A DNA stretch of 64,000 bases. Origin: Desmodus rotundus (taxonomy: Eukaryota; Chordata; Mammalia; Chiroptera; Phyllostomidae). A program made the position numbers and the translations under genes. The stretch's first letter is position 1; the number at the start of each line of letters is the position of its first letter. The notes under the pieces are model-generated. The model had not been told where the DNA came from, searched no databases, and saw nothing but the letters and a program-made list of their open reading frames with translations. The stretch lies in NCBI RefSeq assembly GCF_022682495.2, contig NC_071396.1:18969735-19033734 (forward strand). The letters are read 5' to 3'. This document shows positions 48,490-60,150 of the stretch, piece by piece.

Positions 48490-49230
48490 GGAACCCTGGC
48501 GGGGTGTCTCGGTTGGAGCATCCTCCTGTATACCGCAGGTTGTGGGTTCGAATTTCAGTCAGGGCACATATCTATTGGGTTGGCCAAAACGTCCGTTACA
48601 TTTTTTTACTGTAAAATAAAAGACACATTTTTCATTTTCACCAATAACTTTATTGAATATGTCAGCTATCTCTTGCTTGGACTTCTAGTGGGTAGAGGCC
48701 AGGGGTGCTGCTAAACATCTTCAAATGTGTAAGACAGTCCCACAACAAAGAATTATTTGGCCAAAATATCAATAGTACCAAAAAACACTGCAAACCACTT
48801 TTGACATGTTTGATCAGTCACAGCACCTTCCCTGTACACTGCACACATCTTTGTATTTTGCGTTTCAGTTGCATTTTTACTTTTCTTGAAATAGTAAAGC
48901 GTAACTGCCTAAAATGCTGCGTTTCTTCTTCCATCTTCAGTATTAAAATGGCTGCACAAAAATTCACCAATCTTGGTTTTTTTAAATGCACGCTGATGTG
49001 ACAGCTGTCCCAATATAATCTAACAAAAATATTTTGAATGAAGTTAAAAGACAACTAAGGGCTATTGTATGGAAAAAACAGTAGGTTGCAGGTTTAAACC
49101 CTGGTCAGGGTGCTTACCCCAGGCAACCCATTCATGTTTCTCTCTCACATCAATGGTTTTCTCCCTCTCCCTTCCTCTTTCTCTAAAATCAATACACATA
49201 TCCTCTGGTGAGGATTTAAAAATAAGAAAA
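48490..49230 (+). mobile_element. VES SINE split by a DNA transposon
   Basis: The head and first B-box unit are at 48493-48573 (CCCTGGCGGGGTGTCTCGG, GGGTTCGAATTTCAGTC). The second B-box unit and 3' end are at 49080-49230 (GGTTGCAGGTTTAAACCC, CATATCCTCTGGTGAGG). Flanking AGAGGAGTGGAA and AAAAGAGTGGAA are likely target duplications. The middle is the composite element at 48574-49079. Confidence 0.85.
48574..49079 (+). mobile_element. Mariner-ended element carrying a MER20 segment (copy 2)
   Basis: Begins TTGGGTTGGCCAAAACGTCC, the canonical mariner-like end, and stays colinear with copy 1 throughout, including the MER20 segment (about 48681-48782) and the CACGCTGATGTGACAGCTGT block. Its right end looks worn or truncated compared with copy 1. 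It sits inside the VES SINE 48490-49230. Confidence 0.72.
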
Positions 49231-49490
49231 AAGAGTGGAAACTCTCAAAAAGAATAAAAAAAATAAATGCTAGCGATTAAAACAACTGTAACTAAAATGA
49301 ACAATGCCTTTGATGGGCTCATTAGTAGACTAGATACAGCTGAGGAAAGAATCTCAACTTGAGGATGTCATTAGCAATTTCCAAAATGGAAATAAAACAG
49401 AAAAAAAGGAACAAAATACCCATGAGCTTGGAGATAACTACAAAAAGGGAATATCAGAAGAAAAGGAAAATAGAAGAAATGCGGGCTGAG
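49231..49490 (+). mobile_element. L1M ORF1-region fragment, right part
   Basis: ATGCCTTTGATGGGCTCATT, AGTAGACTAGATACAGCTGA and GAGGAAAGAATCTCAACTTG are typical of L1 ORF1. Colinear with the fragment at 48325. Confidence 0.8.
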
Positions 49491-49759
49491 CTGGGTGAGC
49501 CTCAGTCACTGGCACCATCCTGAGTACATTTCACGTGGGATTCCACAGTGACATGTACTCAATGCCTTTACTATCAGTTTAATTTGCAGGACCCTCGGCT
49601 GGAGACCCTAGCTGGGTAGAAGGAAAAGGTTTTTTCGCATCCTACAGTCTGATTAAAATCGATCGTTTATTGGGACGACACAGGAAAACCTTCCGAGCGC
49701 TTTCTATACCCTCGCCAAAATCAGCAGCCAGCTGCAGAAAATCAGCTGGGACTGGACTA

Positions 49760-50410
49760 CTAAGATCTAACCTAAAATGGGTGCGGCGGCGCTGTTCAGC
49801 CGCGGACTGGAGCAGGCGGCCCCTCCGGGCCAGATCCTGCGGGCGGGATCCCGGGCGGCAGGTGAGCGGGTCTCCCTGCAGACAGCGCTGCTGTTTGCAC
49901 GTGAGCCACGCGGGTGCCCTGCAGCCGATCGCACCCTCCACTTGCATCTACGTAGAATCCACTAGTCTGCTGTACCCTGTAAGAGCCTGTCAGTGAGCGG
50001 CCCCGAAAAACAAAGGCGAGGAGAACACAGCCCTGTTTCCGGAGGGTCCGGCCCAATCAGGGCTGCGCAAGGTCAGGCCTCGGGAGCGCCGCATTTCGGG
50101 CCTGTGACTCGGGACGCGGGAGGCCATTGGAGAGGGGTCCCCCCTAAACCGCACCCGCGCCTCCCGTGTTTTGGGGCCCGCGTGGTTCGGCCTGATTGGC
50201 CGCCGTCGAGCCCGAGCCCCGGGGGTAGAGGGCGGAGCGGCCGCCGAAGTGTCGGCTCCGGTTCGCTCCGCCGCGGCCCCACCTTCCACGCGGACCACAA
50301 TTCCCACAAGGCCCCGCGCTCGGAGGGCGGGGCCCCGCTGTGGGGGCGGGGCCTGGAACGCAAGCGTTTTGTCAGCGTTAGGCTAGTGTCTGGCCCTCTG
50401 GCCCTCTGAC
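49760..50410. promoter_or_regulatory. Second CpG island, orphan promoter candidate
   Basis: A CpG-rich block with GC boxes (GGGGCGGGGCC near 50345). A motif ACCACAATTCCCACAAGGCC at 50294-50313 resembles the ZNF143/THAP11 element (ACTACAATTCCCAGCATGC type), which is common at CpG promoters. It lies about 15 kb upstream of EDARADD exon A. No gene was recognised on either side, so it may drive a non-coding RNA, an unrecognised plus-strand gene, or a distal EDARADD 5' exon on the minus strand. Confidence 0.6.
49777..49861 (+). CDS. Candidate first coding exon at the orphan CpG island, function unknown
   Basis: An ATG in strong initiation context (AAAATGG) opens 28 codons rich in Ala, Gly and Arg (start MGAAALFSRGLEQ) plus one base. 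The frame runs to a good GTGAGC donor directly after 49861. Position at the edge of a CpG island and the donor are the only support. I do not recognise the peptide. It does not match the ERO1B N-terminus I would expect in this neighbourhood, and I found no following exon. High GC content alone could produce such a frame. Confidence 0.2.
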
Positions 50411-51039
50411 CCTGAACCCCTCGCTGCCCGGCGCGTGCGAAGTGTCAGCTGGGGAGACGCAGGGTGGGACTGGGTTACACTGAAGCTGCTGGTGGTTGTG
50501 GGTTTTCCTGGGACTTGAGGCCCAGAAAGTTCCAGGTGCTAGTAGGGAAGTCCCAGGCTGGAGAGACCGGCCCAGACCTGCGATATGACCCGGAGGCCTA
50601 CAGTCATTGGAAAGAGCCCAGGGCAAGGTGCTTTAATTTTGGCGGAGAGGAGCAGGAAAGGCGACAGTCATGTGAATGGACGTCTGTGGACTGGACCGGA
50701 ACGCGTAGCTCTGTACCCCGTCATTCTTTACTCGGCGTTCGTAGCTTGAATCGCTTTGTGCCTTGTGTGGCCTTCTGGGGGAAACCTTGGCTCCCTGTTC
50801 CGGCACTCCGGTCTGGTTTTCAGCAGTGTCCATTCTGCTAGCCCAGCCCATCTGTGCAAGGTTTCTTTTTATGTCAGTGGCTGTATTTCCAAGATCTCTG
50901 GTTAATATTTTTCATAACTGCTTTCATTGCACGACGTGATGTTCTTGCTTATCCCTATGATTATCCCTATGATCAGTGTCCTGATTATTTTCTACAAGTT
51001 CTCTCAAGTGCAAATTTTCTGTTACAATAAAAGAGGAAA

Positions 51040-51253
51040 GCCCTGGCTGGTGTGGTTGAGTGGTTTGAGTGCTGGCCTGCAAACCAAAGCGTCTCTGGTT
51101 CATTTCCCAGCTAGGGCACATGCTTAGGTTGCCTGCCAGGTCCCCAGTAGAGGAGTGCTTGAGAGGCATTCACACATTGATGTTTCTTTCCCTCTTTCTC
51201 CCTCCCTTCCCCTCTGTCTAAAAATAAATAAATAAAATCTTTTTTAAAAAAAG
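51040..51253 (+). mobile_element. VES SINE
   Basis: Head GCCCTGGCTGGTGTGGTTGA, full CT-rich section and AAATAAATAAATAAAATC tail. Short flanking repeats AAGAGGAAA / AAAGAGGAAA. Confidence 0.95.
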
Positions 51254-52054
51254 AAAGAGGAAAAAATGTATTAGAGCTGTTTATTTTTTTCATTATTTTT
51301 CCTATAATGTTTGTGGTTACTGGTTTATGTCTCACTCATTCTTTTTGTACCTGAGATTCCCTGTTTTTTTTACTCTCTTTGCAGAGGGAGGCGGGGAAGG
51401 GGAATGAGCATGGTGCTTCGGGGTCTTGTCTTTTTTCTAATGAAAGTGGTAAGAGTCAAGATTTGTAGTCTAGTGGTCTCCTGGGGACACTCCATCGCTC
51501 CTGAGCTTGGTGATCATTGTTTCCGTAACTGAGCTCCCATGCTCTGTGCTCACAGCTGAAGCAGAGGTCTCATTTTCTGTCTCCTGAGAGGTTATATTTT
51601 TGTGAAGCTTCCAGTTCTACTAGCTCAGCCGGTGACCCTTTCAGTTTCCCCTGGCCTCCCCCCTCCAGGTGTTCAGCCCTCTTTCCACATGTACAAGTGG
51701 AGATGGGAGGAAAGAGTGAGCCAGAAGAAGCTTCCCAATTTTTTAATCATTTTTTCATTACTTAAAAGGGAACCACACATTTCACCATGACTCTCAAAGA
51801 TGAATGAAAAACAATATCAGGAATAACTTTGCCACAGAAATAACAAAAGACCCATTCTTTGTATTGCATATAAATAAGTTGTCAAAATTAACATTATGTT
51901 AAACATAAGAAATTGCTGGAGGCAATCATTGACGTTTGTACACTTTATATCTTGGTAGAGCAAGGCATTGTGGAAGTATGTTGGTCATTCATATCCCATG
52001 TGATAACTCTGTCATAGTTCTATGAAGGAAATGCCATCCATTAAAGAAAAGAAA

Positions 52055-52260
52055 GACCTGACTGGTGTGGCTCAGTGGATTGAGAGTCAGCCTGCAAACT
52101 AAAGGGTCACCAGTTCTATTCCCACTCAGGGCACATGCCTGGGTTGCGAGCCAGGTCCCCACTGGGGGGCAGGTGAGAAGCAACCACACATTAATGTTTC
52201 TCTCCCTCTCTCCCTCCCTTCCCCTCTGTGTAAAATGAATAAATAAAATCTTTTCAAAAC
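52055..52260 (+). mobile_element. VES SINE
   Basis: Head GACCTGACTGGTGTGGCTCA, GGGCACATGCCTGGGTTG, CACACATTAATGTTTCTC and AATAAATAAAATC tail. The surrounding AAAGAAAAGAAAG-type sequence fits a target duplication. Confidence 0.94.
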
Positions 52261-53339
52261 AGAAAAGAAGAAAGATAAAACCAGAACACTGATCATATGC
52301 AATTATTAGGTTAATTCCTATCTGTGCCCCGAATCCTTGTTGTTAATGGGCATTTTACATTTGAAAATTCACTTCTCTAATTAATCAATAAATTTGAGGG
52401 TCTCTTGTTTTCAGTATTGAAGCACTTCATTGACAGCCGTGATTCTCAGCATTCTTTGGGTGCACAGATAAGGATTATGTTTCGTTTTAGGCAAAACAAA
52501 TAATTAAATGATTGCAGCATATAAAGGCTTTGGCATGCCGAGGTTGGCACCTGCACTCCCGCCCTGAGTGACGGCACAGTCCCGTGGAAGCACACGCATG
52601 TGCATGAGGGTGCATCACCCTCGCTCTGGGTACCTGTGCATTTGTTCTCATGGCAGTAGGCAGATACCTAAGTCCGGCAGATCTGCCAGACTCAGCTCAG
52701 TACAGTGTAGAGCAGACTTTGTCCATTTCCAAATTTGATTCTTTCGTGGTTTCCATTTTCCCCATCTGTCTCAACAGGTAAGAAAACCTTGCTCAGCCAA
52801 ACTTGGGTTTTTGACCAATTCATAAAAGATACAATAAATATATTAATAGCTAAGTAATTCGCTGTTCCTCATTAGTATTACTAATACTAATGGCTAGAAA
52901 TACATGATTTCAAACATCGATGGAGAGGTTCATTTAGCTCAGACTTTACCATGGAACGTCTTTTTCAGAGCCCAGTAGTGGAGTGAGAGCGGAAACACCG
53001 CTCGTCTGCGCCGGATGCAGGGACGTCCCCATCCATCGTGTGTCGGTTAGCTCAAAATACTAAATAGCAACACCTTCAGGGGCTTCAGGAGCCACAGTCC
53101 TTAATTCCGCATAATTAATTCTCTTATGACTTAAATTCCAGGTGAAGTCATTGTAGCCATCCCTTGTCATATGCAGGCATGATACGGCTTCCATGTTAAA
53201 CCATTGCATACAGATCTGGAACCTGTAAGCAGTGGTCAGGATTTCTTAATGTGAACACTTCAGGCAGAACCCAGAGCCTTGAATTCAGACCTTCAGTGTC
53301 AGCTTCACTTAGTACAAAAATATCAGACCACCTCCATGT

Positions 53340-53445
53340 CCATTCTTTCATTCAATCATGCACCCCACACATGCTTGTTGGGTGCTTGCCAGGTTCCCGC
53401 AATCGGCTTAGGTGCTGGGGATACAGTTGTGCTCGAGGCCGGGCG
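53340..53445 (-). mobile_element. L2-type LINE fragment
   Basis: TTCATTCAATCATGCACCCC, GGGTGCTTGCCAGGTTCCC and GGTGCTGGGGATACAGTTGT follow the reversed L2 3' end. Confidence 0.6.
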
Positions 53446-54948
53446 AAGACGGGTTTCCCATGTGGAACACTGTCTCCGGTTTTTATATCTCTGAGCACAA
53501 TTGCATTTCAGCGAGTGCCACCCGTTGCAAATGGCTGTCAGAAAAAACTATCATCACGAAAGGAGTTGTGAGCCAAAGGGCCAGTAGGTCAGGATCACTA
53601 CATCATTGATAACAGTACCAATACTTTTACATGTATTTGTCTTACATTCTTTTACTCTGGAAGTAGCTTCCTGAGGCTTAAAGAGAACTAGTGTTTCTAC
53701 TCTCATGTTAGAACTGAGATGATGAGAAAAAAGAGAGGTCGGATTCCTGTCTGAAGTTGCCAACAACCTGGATGTTGTCGTTCAGTTCGAGTTCGGGTTT
53801 GTGGACCCAGAGTCTTCTAGGCAGAGAGGGTGGGGGAGTGACATCACTGCTCATCACCCCGGTAGATCTGCCACCAGTGCTCTGTCTACTCCTCCCCCAA
53901 GGACTCGCCTTCGCTTGGGCGGAAAGACTAAATTACCCCCATGAAGATGCAGTCATTTCAGACTCTGTCTTCCTTAGGGCTCCTCTTACCTTGTGACCTA
54001 TGAGAGACTTCTCGAAAAACTGCCTGCGTTCTGTAAGCCGGGCTGTAGGATTTCACCCCAGCAACTTGTTAGTGCACTTCCTGGAGTGGGGACGAGAGCA
54101 CCGATGGCGACAGGGAGGCCTGGTCCCTCAGCAGGTCGCACTGGACCTTACAAGAGTTTGGTCAATAGCCTCCTGCACAGCCCCCACCCCCAGGCGTCCA
54201 TTTCTCTCTCGCTCATCGGCACCAAGGAGAAGCAATGGGTTTAGAGGTTATTGCCTTTTTCTTTTACAGATAATATAACCCCATCAACAGAATTCTAAAG
54301 AAGCAAAAATTCCTCTCATCATCCACCAACAAATCAAACTTTTGGGGGAAGGTAATGCTTGTTTCCTTTCTAGACCCCATGTGCATATATATGATTTATG
54401 GAGTTTTAATGATGGCTTGAATTTGAAAACTGCCCGCTAACTTATACAGTCTCTCTATTCTTCCAAAAGATTCATTGTTACTCTAAGAAGAGAGGGACAG
54501 AGTTACAGAGCACGTTTTACCAGTCACTGAATTACTACTGTTGCCATCCTCGCACAACACTCGTTACTGTTCCGCCTAGTCAAGACGTTGGTTATACCAA
54601 TGAGCTTTCCTCAAACTGGCGTTTCTCACTTTGCAACCTCTGAGCAATGCAGACCATGTCGACTGACTGCCGTTTTATCCCAGATTCACCCAATCCTGCT
54701 TGTAAAGAAAACTTGGGCGTTTTTTACAGCTCCGTAAATATGAAAGAGAAAGAGTGGGCTCCTTTTAGTGACTTTCTGATCCTGTTGACTTGCCAGAGAA
54801 AGGAGAAAGTAAATATCAGAAATCTTATCACCAAGCACAAATCCCAATTTACACCTAAGTCAGGACGTCCTTCAGTAAATAAATCACCAGCCTCCTCAGA
54901 AGCCTTCACCCAACTTCTCATATCTCTATCACGCAGTGTAAACAGAAC

Positions 54949-55273
54949 TACCATATTTTGCCGTGTATAATGCGCATCCACATTTTGGGTCCAAACTTTC
55001 AGGGAAAAAGATCTTTCGTTTTAAATTTTTAATACAATTATTTATTTATTTATTTATATTTAGAAACAAAACTGATTATCATATTCCAGGGTATTATTTT
55101 GCATATGGACATTGTTATTGCTTTCTAGAGTTACCCTTTTAAGCATAAATAAAATAATTTAAAACATTTATATAGATATGGAATTAGTACCAGCCATGTA
55201 TAATGTGCATCTTTATTTTTCCCTCAAAAATTTGGGCAAAAATAGTATGCATTATACACGGCAAAATACGGTA
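54949..55273. mobile_element. MITE with TACCGTATTTT ends (copy 2)
   Basis: The 25-base inverted ends differ at one position (left begins TACCATATTTTGCCGTGTAT, right reverse complement begins TACCGTATTTTGCCGTGTAT). The AT-rich interior includes a TTTA microsatellite. No coding capacity seen. Confidence 0.85.
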
Positions 55274-55564
55274 CTTACCAGAGCCCAGCTGGCTTGTTAA
55301 TCATAATTCACCTTACTCCCAGAAGTTCACACAAATTGGGGGTGGCATTTCTATCCCATTACCTTGACACTGACATAGAACTATTCACTAGCTGATTTCT
55401 AACTAAGGAACCACACAACATTTTAATAGAAAAACGACACCCTTGATTGTACTGTGGAAACAAAATTGCCCACTGCAATTTTCTTAATTTGTACAATTAT
55501 TTAAACTCATAGTAAATGAATCAAGGCCATTGTCACAGTGAATAACATGGGTTAATAAAATTGC

Positions 55565-55850
55565 ATGGGTTTCAGGTGTACGATTCTATGTCATATCATC
55601 TGTATATTGTGTGTTCACCGCCCCAAGTCAAGTCTCCTTCCACCAGCATTTCTCTCTCTTTACCCTCTTCTCCCTCCCTCCACCCCCCTTTCCCTCCGGT
55701 AGTCACCACACTGCTGTGTCTATGAGGGTTTTTTTGTTTGTTTGTTTCTGCTTAATCCCTTCACCTTTTCCACCCCCCCCACCCCCACAGTTGTCAATCT
55801 GCTTTCTATCTCTGAGTCTGTTTGTATTGGGAACATCCCTAATTTAAAGC
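55565..55850 (-). mobile_element. L1 3' UTR fragment
   Basis: TTTCAGGTGTACGATTCTAT, GTGTTCACCGCCCCAAGTCA, a CT/CCCCC-rich stretch and GTTGTCAATCTGCTTTCTAT resemble a reversed L1 3' UTR with its polypurine tract. Confidence 0.6.
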
Positions 55851-56584
55851 ACCTGAACCTTACAGATGAACAGGTTACTCGAGGTCGTGACAAAGTTGCA
55901 GCAGAGCAGACCCTGTCCCAGTGCCAACTGCATCAGCCCGGCTGTGGAGTCCAGCTGCCTGCTCCCAGCTCTTGGTTCTTTCTGCTGCTGCTTGTTCTCT
56001 GGGCCTGTTTCAGAACTTAGGCAGTGGGGGTAATAACAGTGCCTGCCTTCGCGGGTTGTTCTGGGGTTTGAATGTTTCAGCTTTGTCAGACATTTACCAC
56101 CAGGCTCAGCAAACACAAAAACGGCGCCCCAAAAGCTGGCCCCTAGCATTACTTACCAGCGCCCTTTGCACCCCCTACCCCTGGCTCTTTTGCTGACAAC
56201 TGATTAGAGCAGAATTGTCCTGTGGGGACTGTCTAAGGCAAACAGTGAACGCCGTGAGAACCAGCACCTGGGAGGGTTTGTCGTGGCCCCAAAGCCACGA
56301 GGAGACGAGGCAGAACAGGATCCAGAGATGAGTCCACCGCTTCCTGAGGCCTTGGGTCTCCAAGGTGAAGCCTCACCTCCGAGGTCCCCCGGGAGCATGC
56401 CTGCAGTCGGCTGACAGCAGATTGATTGGTCCGCACAGTGAAGGAGACGTGACAGGAAGCACAGAGGACTGCTTGCCAAGAGAGAGGAGAACAGTGTCTT
56501 TGGGAGGTTTCTCCCACGGGGGGAGTCTGGGGCAGGGCTGCTGAGGGACACAGAGGTCAGTTCTGGACTGGCTGCCGTTCCTTT

Positions 56585-56812
56585 TATTTTTCTTAAGATT
56601 TTGTTCTGTTTATTTTCAGAGAGAGGGGAAGGGAGGGAGAAAGAGAGGGAGAGAAACAGTAATGTGCCAGAGAAACGTCGACCAGTTACCTTTTGCACAC
56701 CCCCGACCTGTGGCCTGGCCCCCAACCCAGGCAGTGCCCTGATCGGGAATCGAACCGGTGACCTTTTGTCGCAGGCCAGGGCTTGGTCTGCTGAGACACA
56801 CCAGCCAGGGCT
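56585..56812 (-). mobile_element. VES SINE
   Basis: Reversed copy ending ACACACCAGCCAGGGCT, with GGGAATCGAACCGGTGACC (B box reversed). Flanks GGACTGGCTGCCGTTCC and GGACTGGTTGCTGTTTC form a 17-base target duplication with three differences. Confidence 0.94.
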
Positions 56813-56844
56813 GGACTGGTTGCTGTTTCTGGGGTGGACTCGCC

Positions 56845-57202
56845 AGGCTTGGTGCTGTCTTACCCAGCTGCTAATGGGTGACCACACATTGAGTGGCTTA
56901 ACTGACAAACATTCATGACTCCCGGTTCTGCAGGCTGGAAGTTCAAGACGCAGGGGCTGGAGGCCTGCTGTCTGGCGAGGGCCCACTTCCTGATTTGCAG
57001 ACAGCCACCGCCTCGTAGGTCTCCATGGGCTGACGGTAAGACAGAGCTCTGCGTCTCTTCCTATAAGGACATTGGTCCCATCTGTGGGGGCTCCATCCAT
57101 CCTCATGACCTACTCACCTCCCAGATGACACCTCCTAACACTGCCACATTGGAGGTTAGGATTTCAACATGTGAATTTGGGGGACACATTTAGTCCATAC
57201 TG
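56845..57202 (-). mobile_element. MaLR-type LTR
   Basis: GGTTCTGCAGGCTGGAAGTT, CTTCCTATAAGGACATTGG, GGAGGTTAGGATTTCAACAT and GGGGGACACATTTAGTCCAT give the reversed LTR in order. It adjoins the VES SINE on its left. Confidence 0.75.
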
Positions 57203-59479
57203 GGTGCTGCCCCAGGACGGGGTCTGGGTATCCCCAGTAACACCTGCGAATAATAGCACAGCAGGTCTGAGCGTCATTGAAGAGAACGCAGGTGTTCATC
57301 AGAGAAGGAGTCCTGGCATTTCAGCTGCAGCGCGACCCTGCTTTCCTCTGAGCCTGTCCCCCAGCCTTTTCCTCTTCTAGTTCTTTCCTCACGTTCTTAC
57401 TGCTGCATTTTCACTCTTGCAGAGTTAGCGTGCTGTCCCTCACATTCGCCACATTTGTGTTTGCAGTTGTGGAAACTGGCAGAGGTCGGGGACCGGCTCT
57501 GTGACCCCGGCCTCCCGCCTCCACTGGGGTTCCATGGGGGTGGGGGCTGCCCTGTTTCTCACGCCCTGTGCTGTCTCCAAAGGTTCACGGACATCGATTT
57601 GTTTATTTAAAAATTTTAATTGCCTATACGTGTGTTTGAATGGTGGTGATTATGAAAAAGCCCTTAATTGGGCTTGCAGTGAAAATGGTACAGAAGCTAC
57701 AACTAGAAGGTACTGACGAAACTTCTAAGGCTCCCATGTGTTATAAGGAGAGAAAGAGAGAGAAGGAATCCACCTGCCTCCCTATTTTTTGAAAGTGTGG
57801 GCCAAATACTAAGGCTGCCAGCTCTTAGGACGGGCCGAATTTTACATGGAAAATTCTGGAGACGCCATGCGGGGAACTGCTCCTGAGCCTCATTTCTGTG
57901 TGCTTTTCCAGGGGCAGCCTTTAGTCTGAGACTTGGGAAGGGGGGCGGCTCAGCAGGGTCCACAGGCAGGGACTGCCACGTACCACAGGGCACAGGAGGG
58001 TGTTGTGGTCTGGTGCTGAAGTCCAAGCGGTGTCAGCTCACGCAGCCCCTACGGGCACTATGCAGGGTCCCAAACTTGGGGAGAGAAAAGGGCTGGCTGA
58101 GGTGATTTATTTGGGGGTAGGAAGAAAAGCAGCAAGGAGATGACAGCAACATCAATAGCACATCTTGGCAATGCGGTTTGTCCTTTGTGTCTGCTTTCCT
58201 TCGTATCTTCCCCCTCTGCGCCTTGTGATCTGAAACAAGCCCTTAGCTTGACCTTCCTGTTCGCTGATTGACTCTTGAGCATCCGGTGAATTCTTTAACT
58301 TCAAAAACTATTTTTCTCTTGCAAGATCTTTTCTCAACAGCAGTCTAGATTGCTGTCTCCCTTTCATGGTGTTGGCTTTCCTCAGATGTCTGCGATTGTC
58401 GCTCATTCATCATTCTGGGCTCGGCAGTCCCTGATAGGCTGGCGTCCTGGCTGGCACCTGCACCGCTGCGGCCGGTGCAGGAGGGGCACCTGCCTGAAGA
58501 CAGGCCCTCCTGGGTCGCTGCCTGGCTCACAGCCAGGCGCAAAGCACTCCTGGGGCAGAGTCCTCATGGGTATCTCGTGGTAGTGATGGGATCACCTGAT
58601 GTGTCTGAAGAGCGGAATTTTTGCTCTCTTCCTCATAACTGGGAAGTAAGCAGGCATTGCTTCCCAATTCGGGGAACGACATCCAAGGAGAGCATAAAAA
58701 ATATTCAGCGTGACTTTTTTTCCTCTTACAGAAACCATCATGCAGAAAAGATTCTTTGTTTTGTCAAATATATGAAGAACTGATTTTTTAAATCACCTTT
58801 TAGATATGAGAGTAGGCTTCAGATGATCACATCTAATGTTCTTTCCTCTTTCCACACAGATGCTTAAACCAGCCGGGAGAGGCTTATCCATCTCTCTAGC
58901 TTTTACTCAAGGCTTTTGTAACATCGATCTTGAAATGAAAATCTCTGAACACTGATGAAATGCAATTATTAGCCTAAGTCCTATCAGTACCACAAATCTC
59001 TGATCCACATAAAACTGAAAATTTTTTTTTAAGTTGAGGTCAGAATTCTTCAGGCTACTTGTACCTCCCGAGCAGGGCTTCTCCAGGTAGACAGCCAAGG
59101 GCATGCAGAGCTGGCCACAGCTCAGATTTCTTATGGAAAAGTGTCATGTGAAGATGGTGTACAAGGCTTGAACTAACAGGACTAGAATATCATATTTCCA
59201 TCTTATATCCCTGTCCTTCCAGTGGGTTGTTTTCTTTTATAATGTCCCCAGAATTGTGGGCTTATATCAAGGGCAGTCTATGACAGGATTAGACCTCACC
59301 AAGATTTTTTTTTAAAGAAATTCTTCTTTTCTTCCAACAACAGGAAATCCTATAAAACGAGACAAATACATGAGGCCATGTTTCCCAGACACTGTGCAAA
59401 AGTAGCACAGATTACAGCCCCTGAGAGAAGGCAGACTCAGTCCCTCGGCTCTGTTTCCTTTTGTCATTCTGTCCCTTCA

Positions 59480-60150
59480 TTTGCTCCGCGGGCTCAGTGA
59501 TTCCAAATGACGTCGCTTCATATTTGCTGGTTCTTTTGTGTGCTCAAGTCTGATGCTGAGCCCCTCCAGTGAATGTTTCAAATCAGTTGCTGTATCTTTC
59601 AGCTCCAGAATTTGCTTGCTCCTTTTAAAAGATAATTTCCGTCTCCTTGTTGCTATTCTTATCTTGTTCATATATTGTTTGGCTGGCTTCCTTTGGCCTC
59701 CGTCCATGTTTTCCTTCGACTTTTTGAGCATATTTAAGACAGTTCAAGTCCTTGTCTAGCAATTGCAATGTCTGTGCTTCTTCCATGCCACATTCTAGTT
59801 TGTTTGGTGTTTTGTTGTTTTGGGGTTTTGGGTTTTTTTTTTTTCATTTGAGTGGGCTATGTCTTTCTGTTTCTTTGTATACCTTGTAATTTTTCTGTTG
59901 AAAATTGGGCATTTGAAAAAAAAGGCACCTCCCCCAGTCTTTGCAGACTGGTGCCAGGGAGACCTTTAGAACGAGGAGAGCACATTCTGAGCCTTGGGCA
60001 TCAGCCCAGCGCGGAAGCTTAGAGTCTTCTCCAGTCTTCTCCGGGCATGGATCCTGCCCGGGCCTGTGTTTGCCTTATAAAGCCCACCCCCACCCCGCGT
60101 ATGTAGTTGCTGTTAAGTGTCTTGATTTCCCGAAGAGTGTCACCCCAGCT
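59480..60150 (-). mobile_element. L1M 5' UTR-region fragment
   Basis: TTTCAGCTCCAGAATTTGCT, TGTTTCTTTGTATACCTTGT and TGTTGAAAATTGGGCATTTG match reversed L1M 5' region sequence. The right boundary is uncertain. Confidence 0.6.

Larger units (their letters stand above)
34896..49640. other. Upstream flank of EDARADD, repeat-dense, no recognised gene
   Basis: Apart from the listed MITEs, SINEs, L1 pieces, mariner relic and LTRs, I see no coding exon here. 36200-37990, 38230-39330 and 47090-48310 look unique and non-coding. If EDARADD has further upstream 5' exons, this interval would be intronic. Confidence 0.65.

Noticed and set aside
48705..49001. A 98-codon frame at 48.7-49.0 kb
   Set aside because: It overlaps the MER20 segment and the rest of the composite transposon.
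56204..57106. A 300-codon minus-strand open frame
   Set aside because: It runs across a VES SINE and a MaLR LTR and has no recognisable domain, so it is a chance frame in repeats.
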